From Gordonia shandongensis DSM 45094 (lineage in GTDB: Bacteria > Actinomycetota > Actinomycetes > Mycobacteriales > Mycobacteriaceae): 64,000 nt of DNA. Location: assembly GCF_000423025.1 (NCBI RefSeq), contig NZ_AUHE01000004.1, forward strand, positions 1 to 64,000, read 5' to 3'. The notes beneath the pieces were generated by a model. It did no database searches. It saw only the letters and a list, made by a program, of their open reading frames with translations, and was not told the origin of the DNA. The position numbers and the translations under genes were made by a program. Below are positions 25,895-34,520 of the stretch, in pieces (positions within the stretch are counted from its first letter, which is position 1; every line of letters begins with the position of its first letter).

Positions 25895-26593
25895 ATGAGC
25901 GAACGGGAGGCCCTCGGGCCACGGGCCAGGAACCGCGCGGCGATCGAGGCCGCGCTGCGCGACGTCGGCCGCAGGCACCTCGCCGAGCACGGCGCCGCCG
26001 CGCTGTCGCTGCGTGCGGTGGCGCGCGACATCGGGATCGCCCCGTCGGCGCTGTACCGATACGTCCGCAGCCGCGACGACCTGCTGACGCTGCTCATCGT
26101 CGACGCCTACGACGACCTCGCCGACGCTCTCGACGCGGCCACGACACCGGCCGACCCCCCGCGCACCGCGTTCGTCGCCTTCGCGACCGCCCTGCGCGCA
26201 TGGGCCCGGAGCAATGCCGGCGAGTACGCGTTGATCTACGGCTCCCCCGTCCCCGGCTATCACGCACCGGGCGACGTGACCCGACGCTCGGGCACCCGCC
26301 CCCTGGCGCTGCTGGCGTCGCTGGCCGTGCGCGTCGACGCCGTTCCCGAGGTGCCCGGCACCAGTGGGAGCACACAGCGGGCGGCCGCGGCGGCGCTCGC
26401 TCCGGCGGCCGCCGATCCCGCTGTGCCTCGCGGCGCCGACCCGGCGTCGATCGCCCGCACGATCGCGGTCTGGAATCTCCTCCTCGGATCGATCGCCTCG
26501 GAGTTGTTCGAGCAGCTCGGCCCCGTCACCGACGACCCGGACGCCGTCTACGCGGGCATCACGGACCTCGCGGCCGCACTCCTGTTCGGCTGA
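25895..26593 (+). CDS. TetR/AcrR family regulator divergent to the F420 oxidoreductase
   Basis: A 232-residue regulator. The helix-turn-helix occupies about residues 13-60 (RNRAAIEAALRDVGRRHLAE, then AARDIGIAPSALYRYVRSRD-like). The C-terminal region (AFVAFATALRAWARSNAGEY, YALIYGSPVPGYHAP) resembles the WHG/TetR_C-type ligand domain. The ATG is only 45 bp from operator 2, so it very likely represses itself and the divergent oxidoreductase. Ligand unknown. Confidence 0.9.
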   Translation: MSEREALGPRARNRAAIEAALRDVGRRHLAEHGAAALSLRAVARDIGIAPSALYRYVRSRDDLLTLLIVDAYDDLADALDAATTPADPPRTAFVAFATALRAWARSNAGEYALIYGSPVPGYHAPGDVTRRSGTRPLALLASLAVRVDAVPEVPGTSGSTQRAAAAALAPAAADPAVPRGADPASIARTIAVWNLLLGSIASELFEQLGPVTDDPDAVYAGITDLAAALLFG

Positions 26594-26655
26594 CTCCCGC
26601 GGCACCCGCGCACAGCCGCGGTCGGTTGAACGGCCGCGGACGTTCCCCGGTGACG

Positions 26656-26700
26656 CGGGAACGGGCGGGGCGGGAACGGGCGGGGCGGGGAGCGGGCGGG
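26656..26700. repeat. G-rich tandem repeat, 15-bp period, about three copies
   Basis: CGGGAACGGGCGGGG is at 26656-26670 and 26671-26685, with an imperfect third unit to 26700, immediately before the dapE stop. It lies in the non-coding gap between the convergent TetR and dapE genes. The plus strand is runs of four or three Gs spaced by short loops, so a G-quadruplex is possible in single-stranded DNA or RNA. Confidence 0.85.
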
Positions 26701-26705
26701 ACGGG

Positions 26706-27809
26706 TCAGGTGGTGAGGTAGCGGCGCAGGATCTCGGTGACCTCCGCGATCTGCTCCACCGGGACGCGCTCGTCGGCGCGGTGCGCCAGGCTCGGATCGC
26801 CGGGACCGAGGTTGACCGCCGGGATCCCGAGCGCCGAGAAGCGGGAGACGTCGGTCCACCCGTACTTGGCGCGAAACCGGCCCGACGCCGCCGCCACCAG
26901 CTTCGCGGCCGCCGGATGCGCGAGTCCGGGAAGCGCACCGGCCGCCGAGTCGGTCACCTCGGCGCGCACCGTGCCGTCCGCGAGGTCGTCGGCGAACACC
27001 TCGCGGACGTGCGCGAGGGCCTGCTCGGGACTGCGATCGGGCGCGAACCGGAAGTTCACGTCCACCCAGGCCTCGTCGGGGACGACGTTGCCCGCCACCC
27101 CGCCGTGCACGGCGACGGCCGACAGTCCCTCCCGGTACTCGCAGCCGTCGATCGTCACCCGCCTCGGCCGGTACCCCCCGAGCGTCGTCAGCAGACGACC
27201 CAGCTTGTGGATCGCGTTGTCGCCCATCCATGCCCGCGCCGAATGGGCGCGCACGCCGCTCGCGGAGAACCGCACCCGCAGCGTCCCCTGACATCCGGCC
27301 TCGATCTGTCCGGCCGTCGGCTCACCGAGCACGGCGACGTCGCCCTCGAGCCACTCCGGCAGGTCGCGTTCGATCGTGCCCAGACCGTTGAACTCCGCGG
27401 CGATCTCCTCGCAGTCGTAGAAGATCAGGGTGAGGTCGACCGCCGTGTCCGGCAGCGTGGCCGCCAGATGCAGGAAGACGGCGTCGCCGGACTTCATGTC
27501 GACGGTCCCGCACCCGTGCAGAACGTCCCCCTCGTCATCGGTGACGCTGCGGCGCGACGGCACGTTGTCGGCGATCGGGACGGTGTCGAGGTGGCCGGCC
27601 AGGATGACCCGATTCGCTTTGCCGCGCCGGGTCCTGGCGAGCACGCAGTTACCGTGGCGGATCACCTCGAAGCCGGTCGCCTGGCGGCGCAGCGCCTCCT
27701 CGACGGCGTCGGCGATGAGCGTCTCGTCACGGCTCACGCTGGGGATGTCGACGAGGGCGGCGGTCAACTCGACGGGATCGGCGGTCAGGTCCAGGCGCAC
27801 GGTGCTCAC
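26706..27809 (-). CDS. dapE: Succinyl-diaminopimelate desuccinylase
   Basis: A 367-residue M20 metalloenzyme that hydrolyses N-succinyl-LL-DAP, giving LL-DAP for lysine and peptidoglycan. Metal-ligand motifs: [40 protein letters not shown], and the late [15 protein letters not shown] with a final His in the RADERVPV region. Start GTG 27809 gives the standard N-terminus ([15 protein letters not shown]). It is divergent from dapD with an 84-bp shared regulatory gap. The reading frame stays open far upstream of the start, but antisense to dapD, so it is not used. Confidence 0.95.
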   Translation of the reverse strand: MSTVRLDLTADPVELTAALVDIPSVSRDETLIADAVEEALRRQATGFEVIRHGNCVLARTRRGKANRVILAGHLDTVPIADNVPSRRSVTDDEGDVLHGCGTVDMKSGDAVFLHLAATLPDTAVDLTLIFYDCEEIAAEFNGLGTIERDLPEWLEGDVAVLGEPTAGQIEAGCQGTLRVRFSASGVRAHSARAWMGDNAIHKLGRLLTTLGGYRPRRVTIDGCEYREGLSAVAVHGGVAGNVVPDEAWVDVNFRFAPDRSPEQALAHVREVFADDLADGTVRAEVTDSAAGALPGLAHPAAAKLVAAASGRFRAKYGWTDVSRFSALGIPAVNLGPGDPSLAHRADERVPVEQIAEVTEILRRYLTT

Positions 27810-27893
27810 GACCCCACAGCGTAGGCGACCGCCCCGGCGACCGCGGCGGCGGCGATCGCGGGCGTTCGCGCCGCGGTCGATAGACTCGGCCGC

Positions 27894-28859
27894 GTGACTA
27901 CTCAAGGTGCTGTTGCCATCGGAATCGCCACCCTCGCCCCGGGCGACGACTCGGACGTCGTTCTGGACACGTGGTACCCCTCCCCCGAACTGACCGCGGA
28001 TCCGGGGGCCACCGGATCCACCGAGCTGACCGGCGACGAGATCCCCGCCGATCTGCGACCCCTCGTGGGCGACGACGACGCACGCGGCGTCCGGACCGCG
28101 GCGATCCGCACGGCGATCGCCGACCTGTCGGTCGCCCCCGTCGACGCGCACGACGTGTACCTGCGCCTGCACCTGCTCTCGCACTGCCTGATCGCCCCGC
28201 ACGGCGCGAACCTCGACGGTCAGTTCGGGCTCCTGCAGAACGTGGTGTGGACCAACTTCGGTCCGTGCGCCGTCGACGGCTTCGAGGCCACGCGCGCCCG
28301 CCTCCGCGCCCGCGGCCAGGTGACGGTGCACTCGATCGACAAGTTCCCGCGGATGGTCGACTACGTGACGCCGAAGGGCGTCCGCATCGGTGACGCCGAC
28401 CGCGTGCGCCTCGGAGCGCACCTGGCGCCCGGGACCACCGTCATGCACGAGGGCTTCGTCAACTTCAACGCAGGCACCCTCGGCAGTTCCATGGTGGAGG
28501 GCCGGATCTCGGCGGGCGTCGTCATCGGCGACGGCTCGGACATCGGCGGCGGCGCGTCCACGATGGGCACGCTCTCCGGCGGCGGCAAGGAGATCATCTC
28601 GATCGGTGAGCGCTGCCTGCTCGGCGCGAACGCCGGCTGCGGGATCCCGCTGGGCGACGACTGCGTCATCGAGGCCGGACTGTACGTGACGGCGGGCACC
28701 AAGGTGACCGGTCCCGATGGGGCGACGGTCAAGGCCCGCGAGCTGGCGGGCCGGTCGAACCTGCTGTTCCGTCGCAACAGCACCACCGGCGCTGTGGAGG
28801 TGCGGCCCAAGGAGGGCGACGGCATCGAGCTCAACGCCGCGTTGCACGCCAACGACTGA
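27894..28859 (+). CDS. dapD: Tetrahydrodipicolinate N-succinyltransferase
   Basis: A 321-residue enzyme of the actinobacterial DapD type, trimeric with a left-handed beta-helix. The N-terminal helical domain leads to hexapeptide-like repeats ([20 protein letters not shown], then [40 protein letters not shown]). It makes N-succinyl-2-amino-6-ketopimelate from tetrahydrodipicolinate and succinyl-CoA. DapE and DapC are encoded on either side, so three steps of the succinylase branch are together. A strong hairpin follows the gene. Confidence 0.97.
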   Translation: MTTQGAVAIGIATLAPGDDSDVVLDTWYPSPELTADPGATGSTELTGDEIPADLRPLVGDDDARGVRTAAIRTAIADLSVAPVDAHDVYLRLHLLSHCLIAPHGANLDGQFGLLQNVVWTNFGPCAVDGFEATRARLRARGQVTVHSIDKFPRMVDYVTPKGVRIGDADRVRLGAHLAPGTTVMHEGFVNFNAGTLGSSMVEGRISAGVVIGDGSDIGGGASTMGTLSGGGKEIISIGERCLLGANAGCGIPLGDDCVIEAGLYVTAGTKVTGPDGATVKARELAGRSNLLFRRNSTTGAVEVRPKEGDGIELNAALHAND

Positions 28860-28872
28860 CGGTCTCGCCGCA

Positions 28873-28915
28873 CACGCACGCGGGCCCCGTCACGGCGACG
28901 GGGCCCGCGTGCGTG
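28873..28915. terminator. Bidirectional terminator hairpin between dapD and dapC
   Basis: Nineteen-base arms pair without mismatch: 28873-28891 with 28897-28915, around a five-base loop (ACGGC). It begins 13 bases after the dapD stop and ends at the dapC stop, so it serves both convergent genes. There is no U-run, as is usual in high-GC actinobacteria. Confidence 0.85.
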
Positions 28916-28916
28916 G

Positions 28917-30035
28917 TCAGGCGAGTCGGGCGACGGCGGCCGCGACGCGTTCGTCGGTCCCCGTCAGCGCCATCCGCACGTGCCGGGCGCCGGCGGGGCC
29001 GTAGAAGTCGCCGGGCGCCACGAGGATGCCGCGGTCGGCGAACCAGTCGAGCGTCTCGCGGGCGTCGCGGTCGCATGTGGCCCACAGGTACAGACCGGCC
29101 TCGGAGTGGTCGATGCGGAATCCCGCACGCCGCAGTGCCGCCGACAGTGCGCCGCGACGAGCCCGGTACCGCTCGCGCTGGGCGTTCACGTGGTCGTCGT
29201 CGGTCAGGGCCGCGACCGTCGCCCCCTGGATCGGGAACGGCACGATCATGCCCGCGTGCTTGCGGACGGCGAGGAGTTCGGCGATCAGCGCGCGGTCGCC
29301 GGCGAGCATGCCGGCCCGGTAGGACGCGAGGTTGGACACCTTCGACAGCGAATGCACGGCGATCAACCCGGTGTGGTCGCCGCCGCACACGTCGGGATGC
29401 AGGATCGAGTGCGCCGTGCCCTCCCAGACGAGACCGAGATAGCACTCGTCGGAGACCACCACGGTCCCGCGTTCCCGTGCCCACTGGACGATCGTGCGGA
29501 GCTGTTTTGCCGACTGGACGCGCCCGGTCGGATTCGACGGGCTGTTGAGATACAGCAGGGCCGGTGCGGTGTCGCCCATCTGGTCGACGGTGTCCGCGCG
29601 GAGCACCCGTGCGCCCGCCAACAGCGCCCCGACCTCGTATGTCGGGTAGGCGACCTCCGGGATCACCACGAGATCACCGGTCGGGACGCCGAGCTGCGAG
29701 GGCAGTCCCGCGATGGCCTCCTTGGTGCCGACCACCGGGAGGATGGACCCCGCGTCGAGTCCGGTGACGCCGAAGCGTCGGTGCAGTGCGCCGACGGCCG
29801 CCTCGCGCAGCGCATCCGTGCCGACGGTCGTCGGGTAGCCGGGGAACTCCGACGCCGCGTCGAGGGCGGCGCGGATCACCGGGTCCACCGGGTCCACGGG
29901 GGTGCCCACCGAGAGGTCGACGATCCCGTCGGGATGCTCTCCGGCACGTCGCCGAGCCGCCGCGATGGTGTCCCACGGGAAGTCGGGGAGGCCGGCGCTG
30001 ACCGGCCGGAGGCGACGTGTCGGCGAAGCGGTCAC
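28917..30035 (-). CDS. dapC: Succinyldiaminopimelate transaminase
   Basis: A 372-residue fold-type I PLP aminotransferase that converts N-succinyl-2-amino-6-ketopimelate to N-succinyl-LL-DAP. The PLP-lysine region reads AVHSLSKVSNLASYRAGML; further motifs are LYLNSPSNPTGRVQ and VVSDECYLGLVWEG. It follows fdxC by only 7 bp on the same strand, the same order as in mycobacteria, so the two are likely cotranscribed. Confidence 0.95.
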   Translation of the reverse strand: MTASPTRRLRPVSAGLPDFPWDTIAAARRRAGEHPDGIVDLSVGTPVDPVDPVIRAALDAASEFPGYPTTVGTDALREAAVGALHRRFGVTGLDAGSILPVVGTKEAIAGLPSQLGVPTGDLVVIPEVAYPTYEVGALLAGARVLRADTVDQMGDTAPALLYLNSPSNPTGRVQSAKQLRTIVQWARERGTVVVSDECYLGLVWEGTAHSILHPDVCGGDHTGLIAVHSLSKVSNLASYRAGMLAGDRALIAELLAVRKHAGMIVPFPIQGATVAALTDDDHVNAQRERYRARRGALSAALRRAGFRIDHSEAGLYLWATCDRDARETLDWFADRGILVAPGDFYGPAGARHVRMALTGTDERVAAAVARLA

Positions 30036-30042
30036 GGAAAGA

Positions 30043-30369
30043 TCAGTCCTCGTCGTTCATCGGGGGGAGGTTCTTGATGAACTCGGGGTCGTGCGAGGCC
30101 TTCCCGACCTTGCTCGCGCCGCCCGGCGAGCCGAGCGTGTCGAAGAAGTCGACGTTGGCCCCCACGTAGGGCTCCCATTCATCGGGGACGTCGTCCTCGT
30201 AGAAGATGGCCTCCACCGGGCAGACGGGCTCGCAGGCACCGCAGTCGACGCATTCGTCGGGCTGGATGTAGAGCATGCGATCGCCCTCGTAGATGCAGTC
30301 CACCGGGCACTCCTCGACGCAGGCGCGGTCGAGGACGTCCACACAGGGCTCAGCGATGATGTAGGTCAC
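30043..30369 (-). CDS. fdxC: 7Fe ferredoxin FdxC
   Basis: A 108-residue ferredoxin with seven cluster cysteines. The N-terminal part (EPCVDVLDRACVEECPVDCI) gives the 3Fe-4S ligands, and CVDCGACEPVCPVEAI the 4Fe-4S site. The start GTG 30369 follows AAGGAGAACG, giving the typical TYIIAEPC start; the longer reading to 30456 is rejected. It is the ferredoxin next to dapC in mycobacteria and could donate electrons to P450s or other reductases. Confidence 0.95.
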   Translation of the reverse strand: MTYIIAEPCVDVLDRACVEECPVDCIYEGDRMLYIQPDECVDCGACEPVCPVEAIFYEDDVPDEWEPYVGANVDFFDTLGSPGGASKVGKASHDPEFIKNLPPMNDED

Positions 30370-30521
30370 TACGCGTTCTCCTTCACTGCACGACTGCCAC
30401 TCCGCGCCCAGGGCTGATGAACACAGAGGATTCGCGCCGACATCAAGAGTATCCACTACCGATGACCGGTTCCGATCGGCACCCCGCCCGGAACCCCGTC
30501 AACTGCAGTGATTTTCGCTCA

Positions 30522-30547
30522 CGGTGACGACAAACCGATCGTCACCG
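30522..30547 (-). terminator. Hairpin downstream of fbiC
   Basis: CGGTGACGA pairs with TCGTCACCG around an eight-base loop; it starts 24 nt past the fbiC stop. It could act as a factor-independent terminator for fbiC or as a stabilising 3' end; no U-run follows. The 200-bp gap to fdxC holds no other clear element. Confidence 0.5.
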
Positions 30548-30570
30548 CGTCCGGCCGTTCCCGGGGAGCG

Positions 30571-33165
30571 TCAGCGGACGGCCAGCAGCGGCGCATCCAC
30601 CGTCCCGTACTCGGTGGTCCGCTGGCGCGGCGTGCGGTCGATGCCCGACACGATCTCGTGCAGTTCGGCGACGGTCTTGGCCGAGCCGTGCATGCTGCCG
30701 GCCATCCGCGAGATGGTCTCCTCCATGAGCGTGCCGCCCAGATCGTCGGCGCCGCCGCGCAGCATCACCCGCGTCCCCTCGACGCCGAGCTTCACCCAAC
30801 TCGTCTGCACGTGGTCGATCCGGCCGTGCAACATGATCCGGGCCAGCGCGTGCACGGCGCGGTTCTCGCGACGCGTCGGTCCGGGTCGCGCCGCACCGGC
30901 GAGGTACAGCGGTGAGGACTGGTGGACGAAGGGCAGCGGAACGAACTCGGTGAAGCCGCCGGTGCGATCCTGGATGTCGCGCAGGATGTTCAGGTGGCCC
31001 ACCCAGTGCCGCGGCGCGTCGACGTGGCCGTACATCATCGTCGAACTCGACGGGATGCCGACCTCGTGCGCCGTGGTGACGACCTCGATCCACGATGCGG
31101 TGGGCAGTTTGCCCTTGGTGAGGATCCAGCGGACCTCGTCGTCGAGGATCTCGGCGGCGGTGCCGGGGATCGACCCCAGCCCCGCCTCCTTGAGCGCGAC
31201 GAGCCAGTCGCGGATGGACTCGCCGCCGCGGGAGGCGCCGTTGACGATCTCCATGGGGCTGAACGCGTGGACGTGCATCGCCGGTATCCGCTCGATGATC
31301 GCGCGCACCAGGTCCGCGTAACCGCTGACGGGCAGTTCGGGGTCGATGCCGCCCTGCATGCAGATCTCGGTGGCGCCGGCGACATGCGCCTCCCACGCGC
31401 GGTCGGCGACTTCGGCCGTCGACAGCGTGAAGGCGTCGGCGTCGCCCTTGCGCTGCGCGAAGGCGCAGAAGCGGCAGCCGGTGTAACAGATGTTGGTGAA
31501 GTTGATGTTCCGGTTGACCACGTAGGTGACGTCGTCGCCCACCACGTCGGCGCGGATCGCGTCGGCGAGGGCGGCCACGGCGTCGAGTCCGGGGCCGTCG
31601 GCCTCCGCGAGCGCCAGGTACTCGGCGTCCGACAGCCCCGCGGGGTCGCTCTCGGCGTGCCGGAGGGCCGCGGCCACATCGGCCTCCAGCCGTTCGGGGG
31701 CGCTCGTCCCGGACGCCGCCGACAGATCGTGCACCTGCTCGCGGATCGTGTCCCAGTCGCCGAACGCGTTGGCCATGTCGCTGCGGGTGTCGGTGTTGCG
31801 GCCGTCGACGTCGATGGCCGCGTTGAGGTCGATGCGCCCCGACGAGTCCCAGTCGTCGTCGGGCTCCTGCCACGGGATGCCGCTGGGCGTGACGTCGGCC
31901 GCCAGCCCCGTCGCCGGGTCGGCGAGCGCCGCCACGTGACGGGCGATCCGCGGATCGATCCAGGGGTTGCCGGCGAGCACGTATTTGGGCTGCGCGGCGA
32001 TCCGTTCGGTGAGCGTGTAGCCGGTGCCCGCGGTGATCTCGGCGAGCGTGTCGAGGTTGGGCCAGGGTCGCTCGGGATTGACGTGGTCGGGGGTCAGGGG
32101 TGAGACGCCGCCCCAGTCGTCGACGCCGGCCGCCACCAGTGCCCGGCACTCCTGCGCGGAGACCAGGTTCGGCGGCGCCTGGATTCGCATCGCCGGCCCC
32201 AGCACGAGGCGGGCGACGGCGACGGCAGCGAAGAACTCGGCCATCTCCGCGTCGGGAGTCCCGCGCATCGCGGTGTCGGGCTTGGCTCGGAAGTTCTGGA
32301 CGATGACCTCCTGCACGTGGCCGAAGGCCTTGTGCACCTTGCGGATCGCGAAGATCGACTCGGCTCGCTCGGTGAGGTTCTCGCCGATCCCGACGAGGAT
32401 GCCCGTGGTGAACGGGACCGACAGGCGGCCCGCGTCGGTGAGCACCCGCAGCCGCACCTCGGGGTCCTTGTCGGGGCTGCCGTAGTGGCACTCCCCCTTG
32501 TCGGTGAACAGCCGCCGGGCCGTGGTCTCGAGCATCATGCCCATCGACGGCGCGACCGGCTTGAGCCGGTTGATCTCCTCCCAGCTCATGACGCCCGGGT
32601 TGAGGTGCGGGAGCAGTCCGGTCTCCTCGAGGACGCGGATCGCGGCCGCGCGGACGTAGTCGATGGTGGAGTCGTATCCGCGGGCGTCGAGCCACTCGGC
32701 GGCCTCCGGCCACCGGTCCTCGGGGCGGTCGCCGAGCGTGAACAACGCCTCCTTGCAGCCCATCTCGGCGCCGCGGCGCGCGATGTCGACGATCTCGTCG
32801 ATCTCCAGGTACGCGCCGAGCCCCTCGCGGGCGAGCTTGCCGGGGACGGTGACGAACGTGCAGTAGTGACAGCGATCGCGGCAGAGCCGGGTGACCGGGA
32901 TGAACACCTTGCGCGAGTAGGTGATGCGGCCGGCGCGTCCGTCGGCCTCCAGTCCCGCGTCGCGGACCCGCGCGGCGGCCGCGCACAGTCGGTCGAGATC
33001 GTCTCCGCGGGCCGCGAGGAGAACCGCGGCCTCGTCGACGTTGAGCACCGAGCCGTCATCGGCACGCCGCAACGCCCGGCGCATCGCCGACGCGGACGGC
33101 GTCGATGCGTCACGGGGCGGGGTCGCGCCGCCAGAAGTGGTCGTCACCGTTCCGATGGTAACCAC
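30571..33165 (-). CDS. fbiC: FO synthase, bifunctional CofG/CofH
   Basis: An 864-residue double radical-SAM enzyme making FO (7,8-didemethyl-8-hydroxy-5-deazariboflavin) from tyrosine and the riboflavin precursor 5-amino-6-(ribitylamino)uracil. The N-terminal half is CofG, with its cluster motif CRDRCHYC at residues 95-102. The C-terminal half is CofH, with CYTGCRFC around residue 560. The link is at about residues 410-470. A GTG at 33147 is an alternative start that loses six residues. This is the committed step of F420 synthesis; fbiA and fbiB are ~20 kb away. Confidence 0.96.
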   Translation of the reverse strand: MVTIGTVTTTSGGATPPRDASTPSASAMRRALRRADDGSVLNVDEAAVLLAARGDDLDRLCAAAARVRDAGLEADGRAGRITYSRKVFIPVTRLCRDRCHYCTFVTVPGKLAREGLGAYLEIDEIVDIARRGAEMGCKEALFTLGDRPEDRWPEAAEWLDARGYDSTIDYVRAAAIRVLEETGLLPHLNPGVMSWEEINRLKPVAPSMGMMLETTARRLFTDKGECHYGSPDKDPEVRLRVLTDAGRLSVPFTTGILVGIGENLTERAESIFAIRKVHKAFGHVQEVIVQNFRAKPDTAMRGTPDAEMAEFFAAVAVARLVLGPAMRIQAPPNLVSAQECRALVAAGVDDWGGVSPLTPDHVNPERPWPNLDTLAEITAGTGYTLTERIAAQPKYVLAGNPWIDPRIARHVAALADPATGLAADVTPSGIPWQEPDDDWDSSGRIDLNAAIDVDGRNTDTRSDMANAFGDWDTIREQVHDLSAASGTSAPERLEADVAAALRHAESDPAGLSDAEYLALAEADGPGLDAVAALADAIRADVVGDDVTYVVNRNINFTNICYTGCRFCAFAQRKGDADAFTLSTAEVADRAWEAHVAGATEICMQGGIDPELPVSGYADLVRAIIERIPAMHVHAFSPMEIVNGASRGGESIRDWLVALKEAGLGSIPGTAAEILDDEVRWILTKGKLPTASWIEVVTTAHEVGIPSSSTMMYGHVDAPRHWVGHLNILRDIQDRTGGFTEFVPLPFVHQSSPLYLAGAARPGPTRRENRAVHALARIMLHGRIDHVQTSWVKLGVEGTRVMLRGGADDLGGTLMEETISRMAGSMHGSAKTVAELHEIVSGIDRTPRQRTTEYGTVDAPLLAVR

Positions 33166-33198
33166 GATCGCCCGCCGTCGGCCGGGTGGTGCGCCGCG

Positions 33199-33558
33199 TC
33201 AGGAACCGGTGGGGTCGTTGAACCGCATCGTCGAGACGTAGACCGCGGGCGCGGCCAGCCCGCATCCGAGCAGGAGCAGCAGGCGCCAGTCCGGCACGAG
33301 CGTGCCGTTCCCGAAGATGGGGAGGACGGCCAGCATCGTCACGAAGGTCCACGCCACGATCGGCCCGTACTGCCAGGCGGACGCGGTGTACGAGCCGGCG
33401 AGACGCAGCAGCGCGACGTTGACGACGCCCGCGACGAGTGCGGAGATCGGAAACGGCACCCCACCGACGGTCGCCAGCACGAATGCGGTGGTCAGAATGC
33501 CGGTGAGGAAACCGGCGACGGTGAGGACGGCCAGTTCGAGCCGTTCGCCGACGGTCAT
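33199..33558 (-). CDS. Conserved small membrane protein (next to mshB)
   Basis: A 119-residue protein with four predicted membrane helices (AVLTVAGFLTGILTTAFVLA, SALVAGVVNVALLRLAG, PIVAWTFVTMLAVLP and LLLLLGCGLAAPAVY). Its ATG overlaps the mshB stop (ATGA), so it is coupled to mycothiol synthesis genes in the order mshB then this gene. The same neighbour occurs in mycobacteria. Function is unknown. Confidence 0.88.
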   Translation of the reverse strand: MTVGERLELAVLTVAGFLTGILTTAFVLATVGGVPFPISALVAGVVNVALLRLAGSYTASAWQYGPIVAWTFVTMLAVLPIFGNGTLVPDWRLLLLLGCGLAAPAVYVSTMRFNDPTGS

Positions 33559-34520
33559 CGGCTCGCTCCGGGATCGACTCCGGCGAACAGATCGGTCTCC
33601 CGCTCGCCCGCCCGAGCACCGGCGTCGGACCGGATGAAGTGCTCGGTGGGCACGATCGGCTGCACCACGCCGTTGCTCAACGCGTACTCGGTCTGTGACG
33701 GTGCGACGGTGACCTGGGTGGCGTGCGCGGCCAGCGCGCGGACCTTGCGGTGCACGACGTCGCCGACGTCGACGGACGCCGTGACGAGTTCGTCGGAGAC
33801 GCTCGGCAGCTCGCCCGGTTCGGGCAGGCGCATCCCCTGCGGGACCGATTCGATCCGAGCCAGTCCGGCCTGCAGCTCACGGTCCGCGGTGACCGACTCG
33901 TACACCTTGATCTCCCGGCCGAGCCGGGCCGTCGCGATCGGGATCGCCGCCTCGCCGATCTCATGGACGCGCTTATGGTCGGGGTGACCGTAGGTGCCCG
34001 CACTGTCGTAGGTGACGACCACCTGGGGCGCGAAGTCGATCAGCTCCGAGACCAGGGCGGCGATCAGTTCGTCGCGGTCGGCGCGGACCAGGGCGCGGGG
34101 GTGCTGCGCCGACGGCGCGCCGGCCATCCCCGAGTCGCGCCAGCGGCCCGCACCGCCGAGGAACCTCGGCGCGGGGCCGGCGTGCGCCGGCGGAGCGAGC
34201 GCCGCGAGTGCGGCGCGGAGCTCACCGATGCGAAATCCGCCGAGCTGATCGGCACCGGCGTGCGGTGCGGCGGTCGGGTCGGCCGCCAGCAGCGCCCACT
34301 CGTCGCCGATCACCTCGCCCTCCTCACCGAGGGTGAAGGTCAGGACGCGGACGTCGACGCCGCGGTCGAGGTAGGCGGCGATGGTGCCGCCGGTCATGAT
34401 CGTCTCGTCATCGGGGTGGGCGTGCAGCAACAGCATCCGCAGCGGGGCGCCATCGGTCATCTCACTGCCCGTCATCCCACTGCCCGTCATCCCACTGCCC
34501 GTCATCCCACTGCCCGTCAT
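33555..34520 (-). CDS. mshB: N-acetyl-1-D-myo-inositol-2-amino-2-deoxy-alpha-D-glucopyranoside deacetylase
   Basis: A zinc deacetylase of the LmbE fold (321 residues if started at 34520) that makes GlcN-Ins for mycothiol. Zinc ligands are in LLLHAHPDDET and in the GHPDHKR motif. The N-terminus is odd: in-frame ATG codons at 34520, 34505, 34490, 34475 and 34460 are spaced by an MTGSG tandem repeat. The 34520 ATG overlaps the lpqW stop (ATGA), which supports coupling; the last ATG (34460) gives the shortest family-like N-terminus (MTDGAPLRMLLL). Confidence 0.93.
   Translation of the reverse strand: MTGSGMTGSGMTGSGMTGSEMTDGAPLRMLLLHAHPDDETIMTGGTIAAYLDRGVDVRVLTFTLGEEGEVIGDEWALLAADPTAAPHAGADQLGGFRIGELRAALAALAPPAHAGPAPRFLGGAGRWRDSGMAGAPSAQHPRALVRADRDELIAALVSELIDFAPQVVVTYDSAGTYGHPDHKRVHEIGEAAIPIATARLGREIKVYESVTADRELQAGLARIESVPQGMRLPEPGELPSVSDELVTASVDVGDVVHRKVRALAAHATQVTVAPSQTEYALSNGVVQPIVPTEHFIRSDAGARAGERETDLFAGVDPGASR
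34458..34517. repeat. 15-bp tandem repeat spanning the mshB start codons, four units
   Basis: Unit CATCCCACTGCCCGT (plus strand) is repeated at 34458, 34473, 34488 and 34503, followed by another CAT at 34518. Translated on the minus strand it gives MTGSG or MTGSE units, each with an in-frame ATG. The array overlaps the lpqW stop at one end and the shortest mshB start at the other. Confidence 0.95.

Noticed and set aside
27810-28847. Upstream extension of dapE across dapD
   Set aside because: It is antisense to the well-supported dapD, and the DapE N-terminus fits GTG 27809.
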